Assembly (NCBI GenBank): GCA_900469345.1
Contig: UBWZ01000008.1
Coordinates: forward strand, 1 to 64,000
Origin: Hyphomicrobiales bacterium
GTDB taxonomy: Bacteria; Pseudomonadota; Alphaproteobacteria; Rhizobiales; Rhizobiaceae
Direction of reading: 5' to 3'
DNA length: 64,000 nt
Made by a program: the position numbers and the translations under genes. How positions within the stretch are numbered: the first letter of the stretch is position 1; each line of letters opens with the position of its first letter. Under the pieces are notes generated by a model. It searched no databases. It saw nothing but the letters and a program-made list of their open reading frames with translations, and was not told the origin of the DNA. Shown piece by piece: positions 1 through 7,837 of this stretch.

Positions 1-192
1 GCCAGCGCAACAGCGCTTACTCTCTACCTCGTCCGGGCAGTAGATGGTTGCCTTCATCGGCTCCTTGTGGAAGGCCATGGTGAACTGTGCGCCGTCTCCA
101 TGGAGCGAGCATAGCTCGTGCAGCTCCGCTTGGTTCACCAGCCGATCAATAACCGGCAGCCCGTCCTGGTCTATGGTGAGGTGCCAGATCAT
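1..192 (-). CDS. Unknown small protein, 3' part cut by window edge
   Basis: An open frame reads from an ATG at 192 leftwards to the window edge without a stop (about 64 codons visible, beginning MIWHLTIDQDGLPVID). The preceding gene on this strand ends with TGA at 194-192, so stop and start share one base (TGATG). This is the usual sign of translational coupling and is the main reason to believe the frame. The visible part has a Cys pair near the cut end (KRCC) and many acidic residues. I do not recognise a family. It belongs to the row of small coupled genes at 1-855, inside what looks like the end of an integrated element. Confidence 0.5.
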   Translation of the reverse strand, partial: MIWHLTIDQDGLPVIDRLVNQAELHELCSLHGDGAQFTMAFHKEPMKATIYCPDEVESKRCCAG

Positions 193-419
193 CAAGGTTT
201 GGCTCTCTTCGCCATGACGGTGTAGTCGGCCCATTGCCAGGTGCCTTCGTTGAGCACGGCCAGGGTCAGGATCTTCTTCGGTGTCATGGTGGCTCCGTTT
301 TGGAGGACCACTCTGGGACCGCGCAGTCTGATGGCTTCGAGGGCGTCTTCCTCATCCAGCACGGCGTCCAGAAGGATCTCTCCTTGCTTGGCAATCGTGA
401 TCTCGTAGGTGCCGCTCAC
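192..419 (-). CDS. Unknown 75-residue protein of the integrated element
   Basis: This 75-residue protein starts MSGTYEITIAKQGEIL and ends MAKRAKP. Its start overlaps the stop of the gene before it (416-634) by four bases (ATGA), and its own stop overlaps the next start by one base. The composition is that of a real small alpha/beta protein, with alternating hydrophobic residues and an acidic stretch near residues 20-28. There is no signal peptide or membrane segment. I do not recognise the family. The coupling suggests that it is made in fixed ratio with its neighbours, perhaps as subunits of one complex; that is inference. Confidence 0.5.
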   Translation of the reverse strand: MSGTYEITIAKQGEILLDAVLDEEDALEAIRLRGPRVVLQNGATMTPKKILTLAVLNEGTWQWADYTVMAKRAKP

Positions 420-634
420 AACTCGCTAGGTGTCTGAAAGGTGAAGGTCCAGCCCTTGCCATTGTATGAGCCGACGGCGTGGCTATCCATGTCGAGGAAG
501 GTGAGGGCGTCGGTAGCTTCCTTTGGGTCAGGCACATGCTGGTGGATGAGGCGAATGGCTTCCTCCACGGTGAGGATCTTGTCGATCCGCTGGTCTGCCG
601 ACGTAAATGTAACCTGAAGCCGCTTCGATGCCAT
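416..634 (-). CDS. Unknown 72-residue protein of the integrated element
   Basis: This 72-residue soluble protein begins MASKRLQVTFTSADQRI and ends FTFQTPSEL. An amphipathic helix is likely around residues 22-45, flanked by beta-like strands. It overlaps the following gene by four bases (ATGA), so the two are very probably translated together. It lies just after the frameshifted gene at 666-855. I do not recognise a family and see no catalytic motif. It could be one of the small uncharacterised proteins common on rhizobial islands and phage-like elements. Confidence 0.5.
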   Translation of the reverse strand: MASKRLQVTFTSADQRIDKILTVEEAIRLIHQHVPDPKEATDALTFLDMDSHAVGSYNGKGWTFTFQTPSEL

Positions 635-665
635 TAGTGCTTTGTCTGCCCTGCCGCTATCGCGG

Positions 666-855
666 CTAGGTAGTGCGGACGTTTTCTTCTTCCATAGCCA
701 GGTGATTGAAGGCGAGCTCCTGTATGGCGGCCGCGGCTTCTATCTTTGGTCCAGCCTGCCCGCTCTGCCAACCCGAGGATGGTTTTGAAGGTGTCCTCGA
801 GCGCCTGCTGGCAATCCAGGTCTCGGTCGGGGTAGGGTGTGATCTGTCTGGGCAA
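666..855 (-). pseudogene. Small unknown gene interrupted by a +1 frameshift
   Basis: Two overlapping frames each carry half of a convincing protein. The first (from TTG 855, or an in-frame ATT at 879) reads PRQITPYPDRDLD and on to ERAGWTK, then turns to Arg-rich nonsense. The second is Arg/Ser/Pro-rich nonsense until KIEAAAAIQELAF and then reads sensibly to the stop at 666. Removing one base of the three-T run at 745-747 (AAA on the coding strand) joins the halves without loss. The gene is therefore either broken, mis-sequenced by one base, or decoded by frameshifting. The spliced product would be about 62 residues. The family is unknown. It is the first gene of the small coupled cluster. Confidence 0.45.
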
Positions 856-1136
856 GCGGATCGTAACCGGAGCCTGAATCTAATCAATCGTCGCATAGAA
901 ATGGGCCTGCGGACATGGGAGGTTTCGCTCGGAATTCATCGGTTGCGCCAAAAGGCATCCCCATCAGCGTTCCTTGCAACACCTAGGACTTCGACCATAT
1001 TTTCATGTGCCGGAACTTGAAGCATCCTCCGTCAACATGGCAATTGAATTTCTTCGCTAAATTAGCAGGTAAGCGTTTGCTTAAGCGCTGGGTCATGTGA
1101 TTACTGGGTAGCTCACTCGAAGATTCGGGGAGCAAG

Positions 1137-1481
1137 ATGACTAAGTACAGCATTGAGGCAATAAGCGCCCACATCAAGCGTAAGCATCCCGGTTGTCCGG
1201 ACTTTGCGGTAGCTTGGTTCGCGGCAGAGATTGCCAGCAAGATCTGGAAAGGTGCCAGCCTTGGTAAGGCTGTCGGCATCACCATGCAGAGCCACCTGCG
1301 CCACCATCATACCGACTACGACACACTGTTGCTCAACGGGATTGATCGAGAGGAAGCTCGCCGACGTGTCCAACCTCGGATCAATGCCATGATTCGCAGC
1401 TGGAGCAGGAAGAACCTGAAGAGGAAACGCTCGGCGCAAGGGGAAGTTGGTCTTGATGGTGGCGGTAATTATGGCGGCTAA
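1137..1481 (+). CDS. Small basic protein, DUF2293-like
   Basis: This is a 114-residue basic protein. Residues about 50-90 (HLRHHHTDYDTLLLNG, then REEARRRVQPRI) resemble the DUF2293 pattern of a TDYD motif followed by a helix with RxxV and a Trp near the end. I make that assignment from memory of the pattern, with moderate confidence. The C-terminal tail is Lys/Arg-rich and then Gly-rich. The start ATG at 1137 follows a roughly 240-base intergenic region that separates it from the divergent small genes at 1-855 and probably carries both promoters. The stop overlaps the next ATG (1471) by 11 bases, suggesting coupling. The function of DUF2293 proteins is unknown. Confidence 0.5.
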   Translation: MTKYSIEAISAHIKRKHPGCPDFAVAWFAAEIASKIWKGASLGKAVGITMQSHLRHHHTDYDTLLLNGIDREEARRRVQPRINAMIRSWSRKNLKRKRSAQGEVGLDGGGNYGG

Positions 1482-2472
1482 TCATCACAACTGGGCGCAG
1501 CTCGCCACCTTGCTCACCGCCCGTATCCGAGAGCTGGCATCTCCCGACCTAGCGCAGTACGGGGCTCTACGTAGTGCCAGCCGGATCTGTATGACCTGCC
1601 TTCTCTCAGGTCGAGCACCGTTGAGGCTTCAATATGTGAATCCACTCGCGCAGGCGCTCGACCTGGATGAAGAACAACTCGTCTGTATGGCATCGAGGTA
1701 TGTTCCCGACTCAAGACGCCGGGAATCTGCGAACGTTGTACTCAGCGTGCCCGCGGGGAAAGAAATAAGAAGAAAAGAAACACGTTCGGCCGCCCAGCCA
1801 GCGGTCGCGAGCGCTTTGGCGTACGTACTTACTCTGCCCCTTTATGGGTCCCAACGTGCAGCCATTCCCCAACTTGGTAACTGTCGACGGGGCAGGGGCT
1901 CCACGAGGAGAAACCGGTTCGAGGTCTTAGCGCGATCCTCAGGTCTCGGTGCTCCGGCGCGGGGCTCGATACGCCAATTGTTCGGCCGCATAGCTTCCTC
2001 CCGAATTCCAAATCTCAACTTGCTACAAAACAATAGTCAGCTTGCAACACGAAAGGAAAAACGAATGCTTGCAGCACAGCAGACCCCTTTGGCGCGCTTC
2101 ATTGAGCAGCACGCTAACCGTTCATGCTACAGCTATGAAGAAATAGCCATCATTTGCGGGTTTAAAACCTCCGACGTGATCTATGCCTTCATGAGGGGCG
2201 AACGAAAGGTTCCGCTCGATAAGGTAGCGCCCCTTGCCGAGGCCTTGGGGTGCGACAGTGCTCAGCTGTTTCTCTTGGCGCTAAGGTCTTGGTTTAGTGA
2301 GGAGCTCTTCAATCAGGTGGAGGAATGTTTCGGAGCCATGCAGGACAGCGAGGCTGAACGCGGGTGGCTTTTAGCGATTCGAGAGGTCTTTGGAGGCGAA
2401 GTTCCGGAAATAACGGTGAAGATGCGCCGGCGGCTGCATTTCCTCATCGGGAAACGAGAATTCGCCGATTGA
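1471..2472 (+). CDS. Long frame with two Cro/C1-like HTH modules (possibly two genes)
   Basis: A stop-free frame of 334 codons from ATG 1471 contains two similar modules. Module one (about residues 1-80, MAANHHNWAQL to CMASRYV) and module two (about residues 205-270) share the same layout, in which a short helix is followed by an LAQALDLDEEQL or LAEALGCDSAQL segment typical of Cro/C1-type DNA-binding domains. The roughly 120 residues between them are Arg/Ser/Pro-rich and look untranslated or degenerate. Either this is one fused protein or, as I think more likely, a damaged HTH gene upstream of an intact one that starts at 2065. Such regulators are common near integrases. Confidence 0.3.
   Translation: MAANHHNWAQLATLLTARIRELASPDLAQYGALRSASRICMTCLLSGRAPLRLQYVNPLAQALDLDEEQLVCMASRYVPDSRRRESANVVLSVPAGKEIRRKETRSAAQPAVASALAYVLTLPLYGSQRAAIPQLGNCRRGRGSTRRNRFEVLARSSGLGAPARGSIRQLFGRIASSRIPNLNLLQNNSQLATRKEKRMLAAQQTPLARFIEQHANRSCYSYEEIAIICGFKTSDVIYAFMRGERKVPLDKVAPLAEALGCDSAQLFLLALRSWFSEELFNQVEECFGAMQDSEAERGWLLAIREVFGGEVPEITVKMRRRLHFLIGKREFAD
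2065..2472 (+). CDS. HTH-type (Cro/C1-like) regulator, likely intact gene
   Basis: ATG 2065 is preceded by a purine-rich stretch (GAAAGGAAAA at 2051-2060) that fits a ribosome binding site. The 135-residue product (MLAAQQTPLARFIEQH...) has a predicted HTH around residues 22-62: a helix with SYEEIAIICGF, a turn, a second helix, then LAEALGCDSAQLF. The C-terminal half is helical and ends in a basic segment. It is probably a transcriptional regulator of the element; its target is unknown. This is an alternative to reading 1471-2472 as one protein. The two modules are paralogous, so a duplication is likely. Confidence 0.55.
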   Translation: MLAAQQTPLARFIEQHANRSCYSYEEIAIICGFKTSDVIYAFMRGERKVPLDKVAPLAEALGCDSAQLFLLALRSWFSEELFNQVEECFGAMQDSEAERGWLLAIREVFGGEVPEITVKMRRRLHFLIGKREFAD

Positions 2473-2724
2473 CCGGTTGGGTCCTATGGGAGCCGGAAGC
2501 CTGCCAGAGAAGCAAGCTTCCGGCAAAACCAAAGTGCCGCCGTGTCTTTGACTGCTGGGGAGCGTTATTGAGGCGCTAGCAGGCTTGGCGAGTGACGGAC
2601 CGTTGATCGTATCGATTGAGCAGCTGCCCGCAAGCCGCCTGCCCACCAGCCAATCTTTGCGTCTTTGGAATCTTTCGACTCAACTGCCCGTCGTCGTGAT
2701 GCGTGCAGCTGGCTCGGATCCAGC

Positions 2725-4296
2725 TTAGACCGCAAAGGCGGGAAGCCTTCTTATTGCGGCGTGCTTCGCCATTAGGGTAACGTCGCCGTAGTTCTCACCC
2801 GCAGTGCGGGGCGCGTGCCCTTGTATCGCATCCAACACGCGACCGTCGATCCCAGCCTCAAGCCCGTATGTCTTGAATGAATGTCTCCAACCATGATTGG
2901 GTGAGACGCCTTCTGGGACCACCGTATTCTTCTGAAGCCAGTTGGAAATGCGCCCAGAGACGGTCTGAGCGGGATCTGCGACGCGCTGCCCCTCCATCGG
3001 AGGAAAGAAAAGTGCGCCATCGGGTGAGGCTTCAACAAACTTTAAAAAACCCTTCTCGATGATCTGGGGGTGCAACGGGACGTCGCGGTATTTCCGATTT
3101 TTTACTTTTCCTGCGTCAGGCGTGATCCTGATGTAGGGAATTCCATCCTCCTCGCGAACATCCTCTCTGCGAAGCTGAGTGATCTCAGATATCCGGGAGC
3201 CGGTCAGTGCGCAGATCAACGGTGCCCAAATTTTAGCGGCCGTAGTGCCAGGCTTTTCGCGTATCTGCAGATTATCGCGCTTCGGAGGTTCGTATGCGAG
3301 CGCGAACTTCAGTACCTTTACGGCTTCATCGCGGGTGAATCCTTTCGGCCGCGTGATGGGCTTCGGCGCCACCTTTAGCTTCACGTCTTTTGCTGGATTC
3401 GTCTCAAGCAGATCGTTCGAGACTGCCCAGTTCAGCAAGGCATTTACAGCCGTCAGGTAGACGTCTCGAACCGTTCGGGGAGCGAGAGTGATGATCTTCG
3501 CGTCCTTCCACTCGACGATCTGCTTTTTCGTAAGCTTCCTGGCATCTGACGTCTTGGTGAATTTAACCAGATCATTGATGATGGGACGCCAGCGCTTTTC
3601 GGCGCCGGCACCCTTTCCGTTCGCTTGCAATTCTGCCATGTAGCGGTTGAAGATTTGTACTAGCGGCACTGGTGGCTGTTCATCTTCGGCTGCAATCGAC
3701 TTGCGGATGACGGGATGCGCCGGCTCCCCGGAGTAGTCGCCTTCATCTCGCTCAGCTACTCGTGCCAGTGCCTCAAGCTCCGAGACACAAAGGGCACGTG
3801 CCACGTCGCGCCATTCGTTGGTGCCGAACTCCGCTGTCGTGTTTCCAAGATGGCGATATCGCTCCAGGCGACCGCCAACCAGTTTCAGAAGAGTCTGATC
3901 GTTAAGCTTGCCAGCTATACCAGCACGCAGATCCGACACGTATATGTCATCGATGCCAATGCTGGGCCATTCGGGGCCGCTTTTCCTAAAATAGTCGTCA
4001 AGCGCCAGCCTCTCGTGATAGTTTCGAACTGCGATCTCCTCCGGCGTGAGAGGGTACAGGTCGAAGGCTGCCTGAACGCCGCTTTCTTCTAGGGCCCGCT
4101 TTGCCGCCAGACGAAGCCTGTGCTTTAGATCTCCAACGGCCCCATGGAGCCGCGAAAGAGCAAGCCTTCGGTCAGGACCAAGCGGAGTGCGGAGCTCTGT
4201 CTTGTTTTCTAGATATGGCCGAAGACCTTTGGGAACGACGATGCGGGCGAAATAGCGACCGTCTCTGTTCAGGAGATGTTGGTGCGGGCGAGCCAT
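2725..4296 (-). CDS. Tyrosine site-specific integrase
   Basis: This is a 523-residue phage-type integrase. The N-terminal part (HLLNRDGRYFARIVVPKGLR) matches the start seen in many proteobacterial island integrases. A SAM-like core-binding domain lies near residues 230-330 and the catalytic domain near 350-515. The visible catalytic residues are Arg in TGSRISE, the HGWRH box (HxxR), a His in IQGHAPR and the nucleophile Tyr in ENYGDV. The frame is open further upstream, but there it runs through the tRNA gene, so ATG 4296 is chosen. The gene points away from the tRNA-Thr 3' end, which starts about 90 bases beyond this start codon. That is the standard arrangement for an element integrated in a tRNA gene. 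It should catalyse integration and excision. Confidence 0.88.
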   Translation of the reverse strand: MARPHQHLLNRDGRYFARIVVPKGLRPYLENKTELRTPLGPDRRLALSRLHGAVGDLKHRLRLAAKRALEESGVQAAFDLYPLTPEEIAVRNYHERLALDDYFRKSGPEWPSIGIDDIYVSDLRAGIAGKLNDQTLLKLVGGRLERYRHLGNTTAEFGTNEWRDVARALCVSELEALARVAERDEGDYSGEPAHPVIRKSIAAEDEQPPVPLVQIFNRYMAELQANGKGAGAEKRWRPIINDLVKFTKTSDARKLTKKQIVEWKDAKIITLAPRTVRDVYLTAVNALLNWAVSNDLLETNPAKDVKLKVAPKPITRPKGFTRDEAVKVLKFALAYEPPKRDNLQIREKPGTTAAKIWAPLICALTGSRISEITQLRREDVREEDGIPYIRITPDAGKVKNRKYRDVPLHPQIIEKGFLKFVEASPDGALFFPPMEGQRVADPAQTVSGRISNWLQKNTVVPEGVSPNHGWRHSFKTYGLEAGIDGRVLDAIQGHAPRTAGENYGDVTLMAKHAAIRRLPAFAV

Positions 4297-4386
4297 TGAT
4301 CCTTCCGTTTGTAACCGATTTTGTAACGGAAGAATGTACGAACGCCCCCGGAATGCAAGAGCTTCAATGATACAAATGGGAAAGAA

Positions 4387-4461
4387 TGGTGCTGCTAGAG
4401 AGATTTGAACTCTCGGCCTCTCCCTTACCAAGGGAGTGCTCTACCCCTGAGCTATAGCAGC
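4387..4461 (-). tRNA. tRNA-Thr (anticodon GGT)
   Basis: On the minus strand a cloverleaf can be drawn: acceptor GCTGCTA pairing with TAGCAGC, D-arm AGCTC...GAGC, anticodon stem CTCCC/GGGAG with loop TTGGTAA (anticodon GGT, threonine), and a T-arm with GTTCAAATC. The CCA end is encoded (4387-4389). It is the likely integration site of the element to its left, because the integrase gene lies immediately beyond its 3' end. Confidence 0.95.
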
Positions 4462-4609
4462 AAACAGGCCGGCGCGGGTAAGCGGCGGCGAGGGGCTATT
4501 GCCACAGCTTCACCGGCAGCGCAAGCTGCAATTTCTAAACTCGCTGGTTCCACCGCGCGAAATCGGCAATTGTCTTTCCGGCTCGGTGCTTTTTCGCTAA
4601 GCAGAGCGC

Positions 4610-4849
4610 ATGAACGGCGACAATGACCAGGACGACAGGGATGATTCGCAGTCCGAACCGGGCGGCCAGCCGCGCGGCGAGCGGGCACGGCGCCTGGCGG
4701 AACGTCGCGAAGCGGAGCGCAGGGCGAAATCGGCGGCCAAGCTTCGGGAAAACCTGATGCGCCGCAAGACCCAGGCGCGGGCCAGGCGGGCTGGCGAGGC
4801 GGACGAGACCCTGGGCCTTCCCGGCGCAAAACCGGACGAACCATCCTGA
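4610..4849 (+). CDS. Small charged protein upstream of murA
   Basis: This is a 79-residue, extremely hydrophilic protein. It has an acidic Asp/Asn/Gln start (MNGDNDQDDRDDSQSEP), then an Arg/Ala/Glu-rich stretch that is probably one long helix (residues about 25-62, with ARRLAERREAERR), and a Pro-rich tail. I recall short Arg/Ala-rich proteins like this beside murA in Rhizobiales, but know no function. The charged helix could bind RNA or membranes; that is a guess. There is no Cys and no membrane segment. The gap to murA is 151 bases, so murA may have its own promoter. Confidence 0.6.
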   Translation: MNGDNDQDDRDDSQSEPGGQPRGERARRLAERREAERRAKSAAKLRENLMRRKTQARARRAGEADETLGLPGAKPDEPS

Positions 4850-5000
4850 GCGGAAAGGCGTTGCGCCGGGCCTGAGCCCGCGAAGACCGGCCCTTTCGCG
4901 GGGCGCCCCGGAGAGGCGTCTGGAGCGCGACATTGAAGCAGCGGCCGAATTCGTTTAAGGACGCGTCCTTTCGCGCCCTGACAGAGAAGAGTTACACCAC

Positions 5001-6293
5001 ATGGATCGCATCAGAATATCCGGCGGCAACGAGCTGAGGGGTACAATTCCGATTTCCGGTGCCAAGAACGCCGCCCTTCCGCTGATGATTGCATCGCTTC
5101 TGACGAGCGACACGCTGACGCTCGAAAACGTGCCGCATCTGGCCGATGTCGAGCAGCTGCTGCGCATCCTCGGCAATCACGGCGTCGACGTTGCTGTCAA
5201 CGGCCGCCGCGAACGCCAGGAAGAAGGCTATTCGCGCACCATCAACTTCACCTGCCGCACCATCGTCGATACCACGGCGCCCTACGACCTCGTGTCGAAG
5301 ATGCGCGCCAGCTTCTGGGTCATCGGGCCGCTGCTGGCACGCGAAGGCCGCGCCCGCGTCTCGCTGCCCGGCGGCTGCGCCATCGGCACGCGTCCAGTCG
5401 ATCTCTTTCTCGACGGTCTGCAGGCGCTCGGCGCCATCCTTGATGTCGATGGCGGCTATGTGACGGCAACGGCCCCCAAGGGCGGTCTTGTCGGCGGCCA
5501 CTATTCCTTCCCCAAGGTTTCGGTCGGCGCCACCCATGTGATGATGATGGCAGCAACCCTCGCCAACGGCACGACGGTGATCGAAAACGCCGCCCGCGAG
5601 CCCGAGATCGTCGATCTCGCGAAATGCCTGATCGCCATGGGCGCAAAGATTTCCGGCGCCGGCACCAAGACCATCACCGTCGAAGGCGTCACCTCCCTGT
5701 CGGGTGCCCGCCACCGCGTGCTTCCGGACCGCATCGAAACCGGCACCTACGCCATGGCGGTCGCCATGACAGGCGGTGACGTCCTGCTGGAGGGCACGGA
5801 CGGCGCGCTTCTCGAAAGCGCGCTCGATACGCTGCGCCTGGCGGGCGCCGAGATCACGCAGACCGAAACCGGGCTGCGGGTCGTGCGCAACGGCAACGGC
5901 ATCCAGCCGGTGGATATCACCACCGAGCCCTTCCCGGGCTTCCCGACCGATCTTCAGGCGCAGTTCATGGCGCTGATGACGCGCTCGTCCGGCGTCTCCC
6001 ACATTACCGAGACCATTTTTGAAAACCGCTTCATGCACGTCCAGGAACTGGCTCGCCTTGGTGCGCGGATTTCGCTGTCCGGCCAGATGGCCCGGGTCGA
6101 GGGCGTTGGACGGCTGACCGGGGCACCCGTCATGGCGACGGATCTGCGCGCCTCCGTCTCGCTGGTGATTGCCGGCCTTGCGGCCGAAGGCGAGACCATG
6201 GTCAACCGGGTCTATCATCTGGACCGCGGTTTCGAGCGGCTGGAAGAGAAACTGACCCGTTGCGGCGCGGTGGTCGAGCGCGTCAGCGAGTAA
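5001..6293 (+). CDS. murA: UDP-N-acetylglucosamine 1-carboxyvinyltransferase
   Basis: This 430-residue protein has the normal length for MurA, the cytoplasmic enzyme that adds enolpyruvate from PEP to UDP-GlcNAc in the first committed step of peptidoglycan synthesis. The N-terminus [16 protein letters not shown] carries the conserved substrate-binding Lys. The catalytic Cys is at residue 126 in [10 protein letters not shown], so the fosfomycin-sensitive Cys type is predicted. Further hallmarks are [10 protein letters not shown], the DRIETGTY motif and the C-terminal [19 protein letters not shown] 5001 follows a purine-rich AGAGAAGA. It is followed by a short hairpin and then by an unrelated SDR gene. 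Confidence 0.97.
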   Translation: MDRIRISGGNELRGTIPISGAKNAALPLMIASLLTSDTLTLENVPHLADVEQLLRILGNHGVDVAVNGRRERQEEGYSRTINFTCRTIVDTTAPYDLVSKMRASFWVIGPLLAREGRARVSLPGGCAIGTRPVDLFLDGLQALGAILDVDGGYVTATAPKGGLVGGHYSFPKVSVGATHVMMMAATLANGTTVIENAAREPEIVDLAKCLIAMGAKISGAGTKTITVEGVTSLSGARHRVLPDRIETGTYAMAVAMTGGDVLLEGTDGALLESALDTLRLAGAEITQTETGLRVVRNGNGIQPVDITTEPFPGFPTDLQAQFMALMTRSSGVSHITETIFENRFMHVQELARLGARISLSGQMARVEGVGRLTGAPVMATDLRASVSLVIAGLAAEGETMVNRVYHLDRGFERLEEKLTRCGAVVERVSE

Positions 6294-6310
6294 CGTCATA
6301 CCGGCATGAA

Positions 6311-6340
6311 CGGCGGCAAGGCATCTTGCCGTCCTTCCTG
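6311..6340 (+). terminator. Possible terminator after murA
   Basis: Seven-base inverted arms CGGCAAG (6314-6320) and CTTGCCG (6325-6331) around a GCAT loop are followed by the pyrimidine run TCCTTCCT. The position 20 bases after the murA stop fits an intrinsic terminator, but the T-tract is weak. Confidence 0.4.
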
Positions 6341-6404
6341 CCGTGCCTATCTGAAGCGTGTCCCATCCAAAAATCCCGTCGCTTCCGTTCTCCGGAGATA
6401 TCGC

Positions 6405-7247
6405 ATGGCTGATACGTCTTCACCTGTCTGGTTCATCACAGGCTGCTCCACCGGCTTTGGCCGTGAACTCGCGAAGCTGACGCTTGAACGCGGCTGGCCA
6501 ACCGTGATGACCGCCCGCGACAAGTCCCGCGTCGCTGACCTTGCCGACGGCAAGGATCACGCCCTGGCGCTCGATCTCGACGTCACCGATGCCGCCCAGG
6601 TGGCAAGCGCCGTCAAGGCCGCGGAAGACAAGTTCGGACGCATCGACGTGCTCGTCAACAATGCCGGCTATGGCTACCAGGCCGCCATCGAGGAAGGCGA
6701 GGAAGACGAGATCCGCGCCATGTTCGATGCCAACGTGTTCGGCCTTTTTGCCATCACCCGCGCCGTCCTGCCGGGCATGCGCCAGCGCCGCCACGGCAAT
6801 ATCCTCAACATCACCTCGCAGGCCGGCTTCATCGGCTTTCCGGGCTCCGGTTATTATGCGGCCTCCAAGCACGCGGTCGAAGGCTTTTCCGACGGGCTCG
6901 CCGCGGAAGTCGCGCCGCTCGGCATCAAGGTTACCTGCGTTGCACCCGGCCCCTTTCGGACCGACTGGGCGGGTCGCTCGCTGCGCCAGACGCCCAACCG
7001 GATCGCCGACTATGCCGAGACCGCCGGCGCCCGGATGAAATCCACCGCGAACTACAGCGGTCAGCAGCCGGGTGACCCGGTGCGCGCCGGCCAGGCCATG
7101 ATCAAGATCGTCGAGCAGGGCAATGCACCGCGCCACCTGCTGCTGGGCGAGCTGGCTTATGACGCCGTTACCGCCAAGTTCAAGGAGCGGCTGCAGGAGG
7201 TGGCGTCGCTGCGTGACCTCACCCTTTCCGCAGATTTCCCGAAATAG
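6405..7247 (+). CDS. SDR-family NAD(P)-dependent oxidoreductase
   Basis: This is a 280-residue classical short-chain dehydrogenase/reductase. The cofactor motif is TGCSTGFGRELA near residues 13-24 (TGxxxGxG). The NNAGYG motif follows, then a catalytic Ser (NITSQAGF) and the YxxxK pair in YYAASKHA. A PGPFRTDW segment after the active site is usual for the family. It is cytoplasmic and the substrate is unknown. The frame is open 33 codons upstream, but ATG 6405 has GGAGAT just before it and starts the family at its usual point (MADTSSPVWFITG). It is flanked by hairpins on both sides, so it may be transcribed alone. Confidence 0.93.
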   Translation: MADTSSPVWFITGCSTGFGRELAKLTLERGWPTVMTARDKSRVADLADGKDHALALDLDVTDAAQVASAVKAAEDKFGRIDVLVNNAGYGYQAAIEEGEEDEIRAMFDANVFGLFAITRAVLPGMRQRRHGNILNITSQAGFIGFPGSGYYAASKHAVEGFSDGLAAEVAPLGIKVTCVAPGPFRTDWAGRSLRQTPNRIADYAETAGARMKSTANYSGQQPGDPVRAGQAMIKIVEQGNAPRHLLLGELAYDAVTAKFKERLQEVASLRDLTLSADFPK

Positions 7248-7260
7248 CCATCCGATGGCG

Positions 7261-7300
7261 CGGCGGCGGCGGTTGCGTCTTGGCCGCCGCCATCTTATCT
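7261..7300 (+). terminator. GC hairpin after the SDR gene
   Basis: A GGCGGCGG-type left arm (7262-7272) and the right arm GGCCGCCGCC (7282-7291) can form a strong stem, followed by ATCTTATCT. The distance of about 15 bases after the stop fits a terminator, although the tail is not a clean T-run. Confidence 0.4.
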
Positions 7301-7364
7301 GCGGGCGTGTACAACGCCGAGACACCGGGCTTTCTGGGCTGGCCTTTGACGGGATAGAACGCGC

Positions 7365-7796
7365 ATGACCGAGCTCAAGCTCCTCGCTCTTGATCACGAC
7401 GACCTCGGAGTGATCTCCGCCCATCTTCAGGATGCGGTCTTCAAGGTTGGCGACATCCGCTGGTCGCCGGCCGACAAGACGTTTTCACTCGCCGCCAACC
7501 GTTTCGTCTGGGAAGAGGCCGTGCGCAAGCGCAAGGAGTTCGAGCGCCGGCGCTCGGCCCTCGTCCTGAAGCGCGTTCTTGCCGTCCGCTCCACCGGTAT
7601 CGATCAAAACCGCAAGGACGATGTCCTGTGCCTGCTTGCTATCCGCTTCCAGCAGACGGGTGAGGGACCGGAAGGCACTGTCGAGCTGGTGCTTGCCGGC
7701 GCGGCCACGATCGTGCTCGACGTGGAATGCATCGAGGTGGCTCTTGCGGATGTCGGCGGCGCGTGGGAAACGGCATCCAAGCCGCGCCATCCTTGA
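7365..7796 (+). CDS. DUF2948 family protein
   Basis: This 143-residue protein begins MTELKLLALDHDDLGVISAHLQDAV. That start, the following GDIRW and the FVWEE segment are the signature I associate with DUF2948, a short alphaproteobacterial family usually found just before hisD. It contains a mixed alpha/beta pattern and an RRRSAL basic patch, with no signal peptide or membrane segment. Its function is unknown. The hisD start lies 41 bases after its stop, so the two are likely co-transcribed. Confidence 0.88.
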   Translation: MTELKLLALDHDDLGVISAHLQDAVFKVGDIRWSPADKTFSLAANRFVWEEAVRKRKEFERRRSALVLKRVLAVRSTGIDQNRKDDVLCLLAIRFQQTGEGPEGTVELVLAGAATIVLDVECIEVALADVGGAWETASKPRHP

Positions 7797-7837
7797 TCGG
7801 CGCCGCCGCGTAGTCACAAGGCAAAAGGAATATCCGC

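Larger units (their letters stand above)
1..4461. mobile_element. End of an integrated element abutting tRNA-Thr
   Basis: The segment contains an integrase next to a tRNA 3' end, HTH-type regulators, small coupled genes of unknown function and one frameshifted gene. Its style differs from the ordered housekeeping genes that start at 4.6 kb. The probable attachment core lies in the tRNA 3' half. I looked for a second copy of that tRNA end in 1-4300 and did not find one, so the other boundary should lie left of the window. Whether it is a prophage remnant, an ICE or another genomic island cannot be decided here: no structural phage, conjugation or relaxase genes are visible. Confidence 0.6.

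Noticed and set aside
4297..4431. N-terminal extension of the integrase
   Set aside because: It would translate through the tRNA-Thr gene; the family-like start is ATG 4296.
4992..6299. 435-residue minus-strand frame opposite murA
   Set aside because: murA is certain; the antisense product is His/Asp/Arg-rich with no family features.
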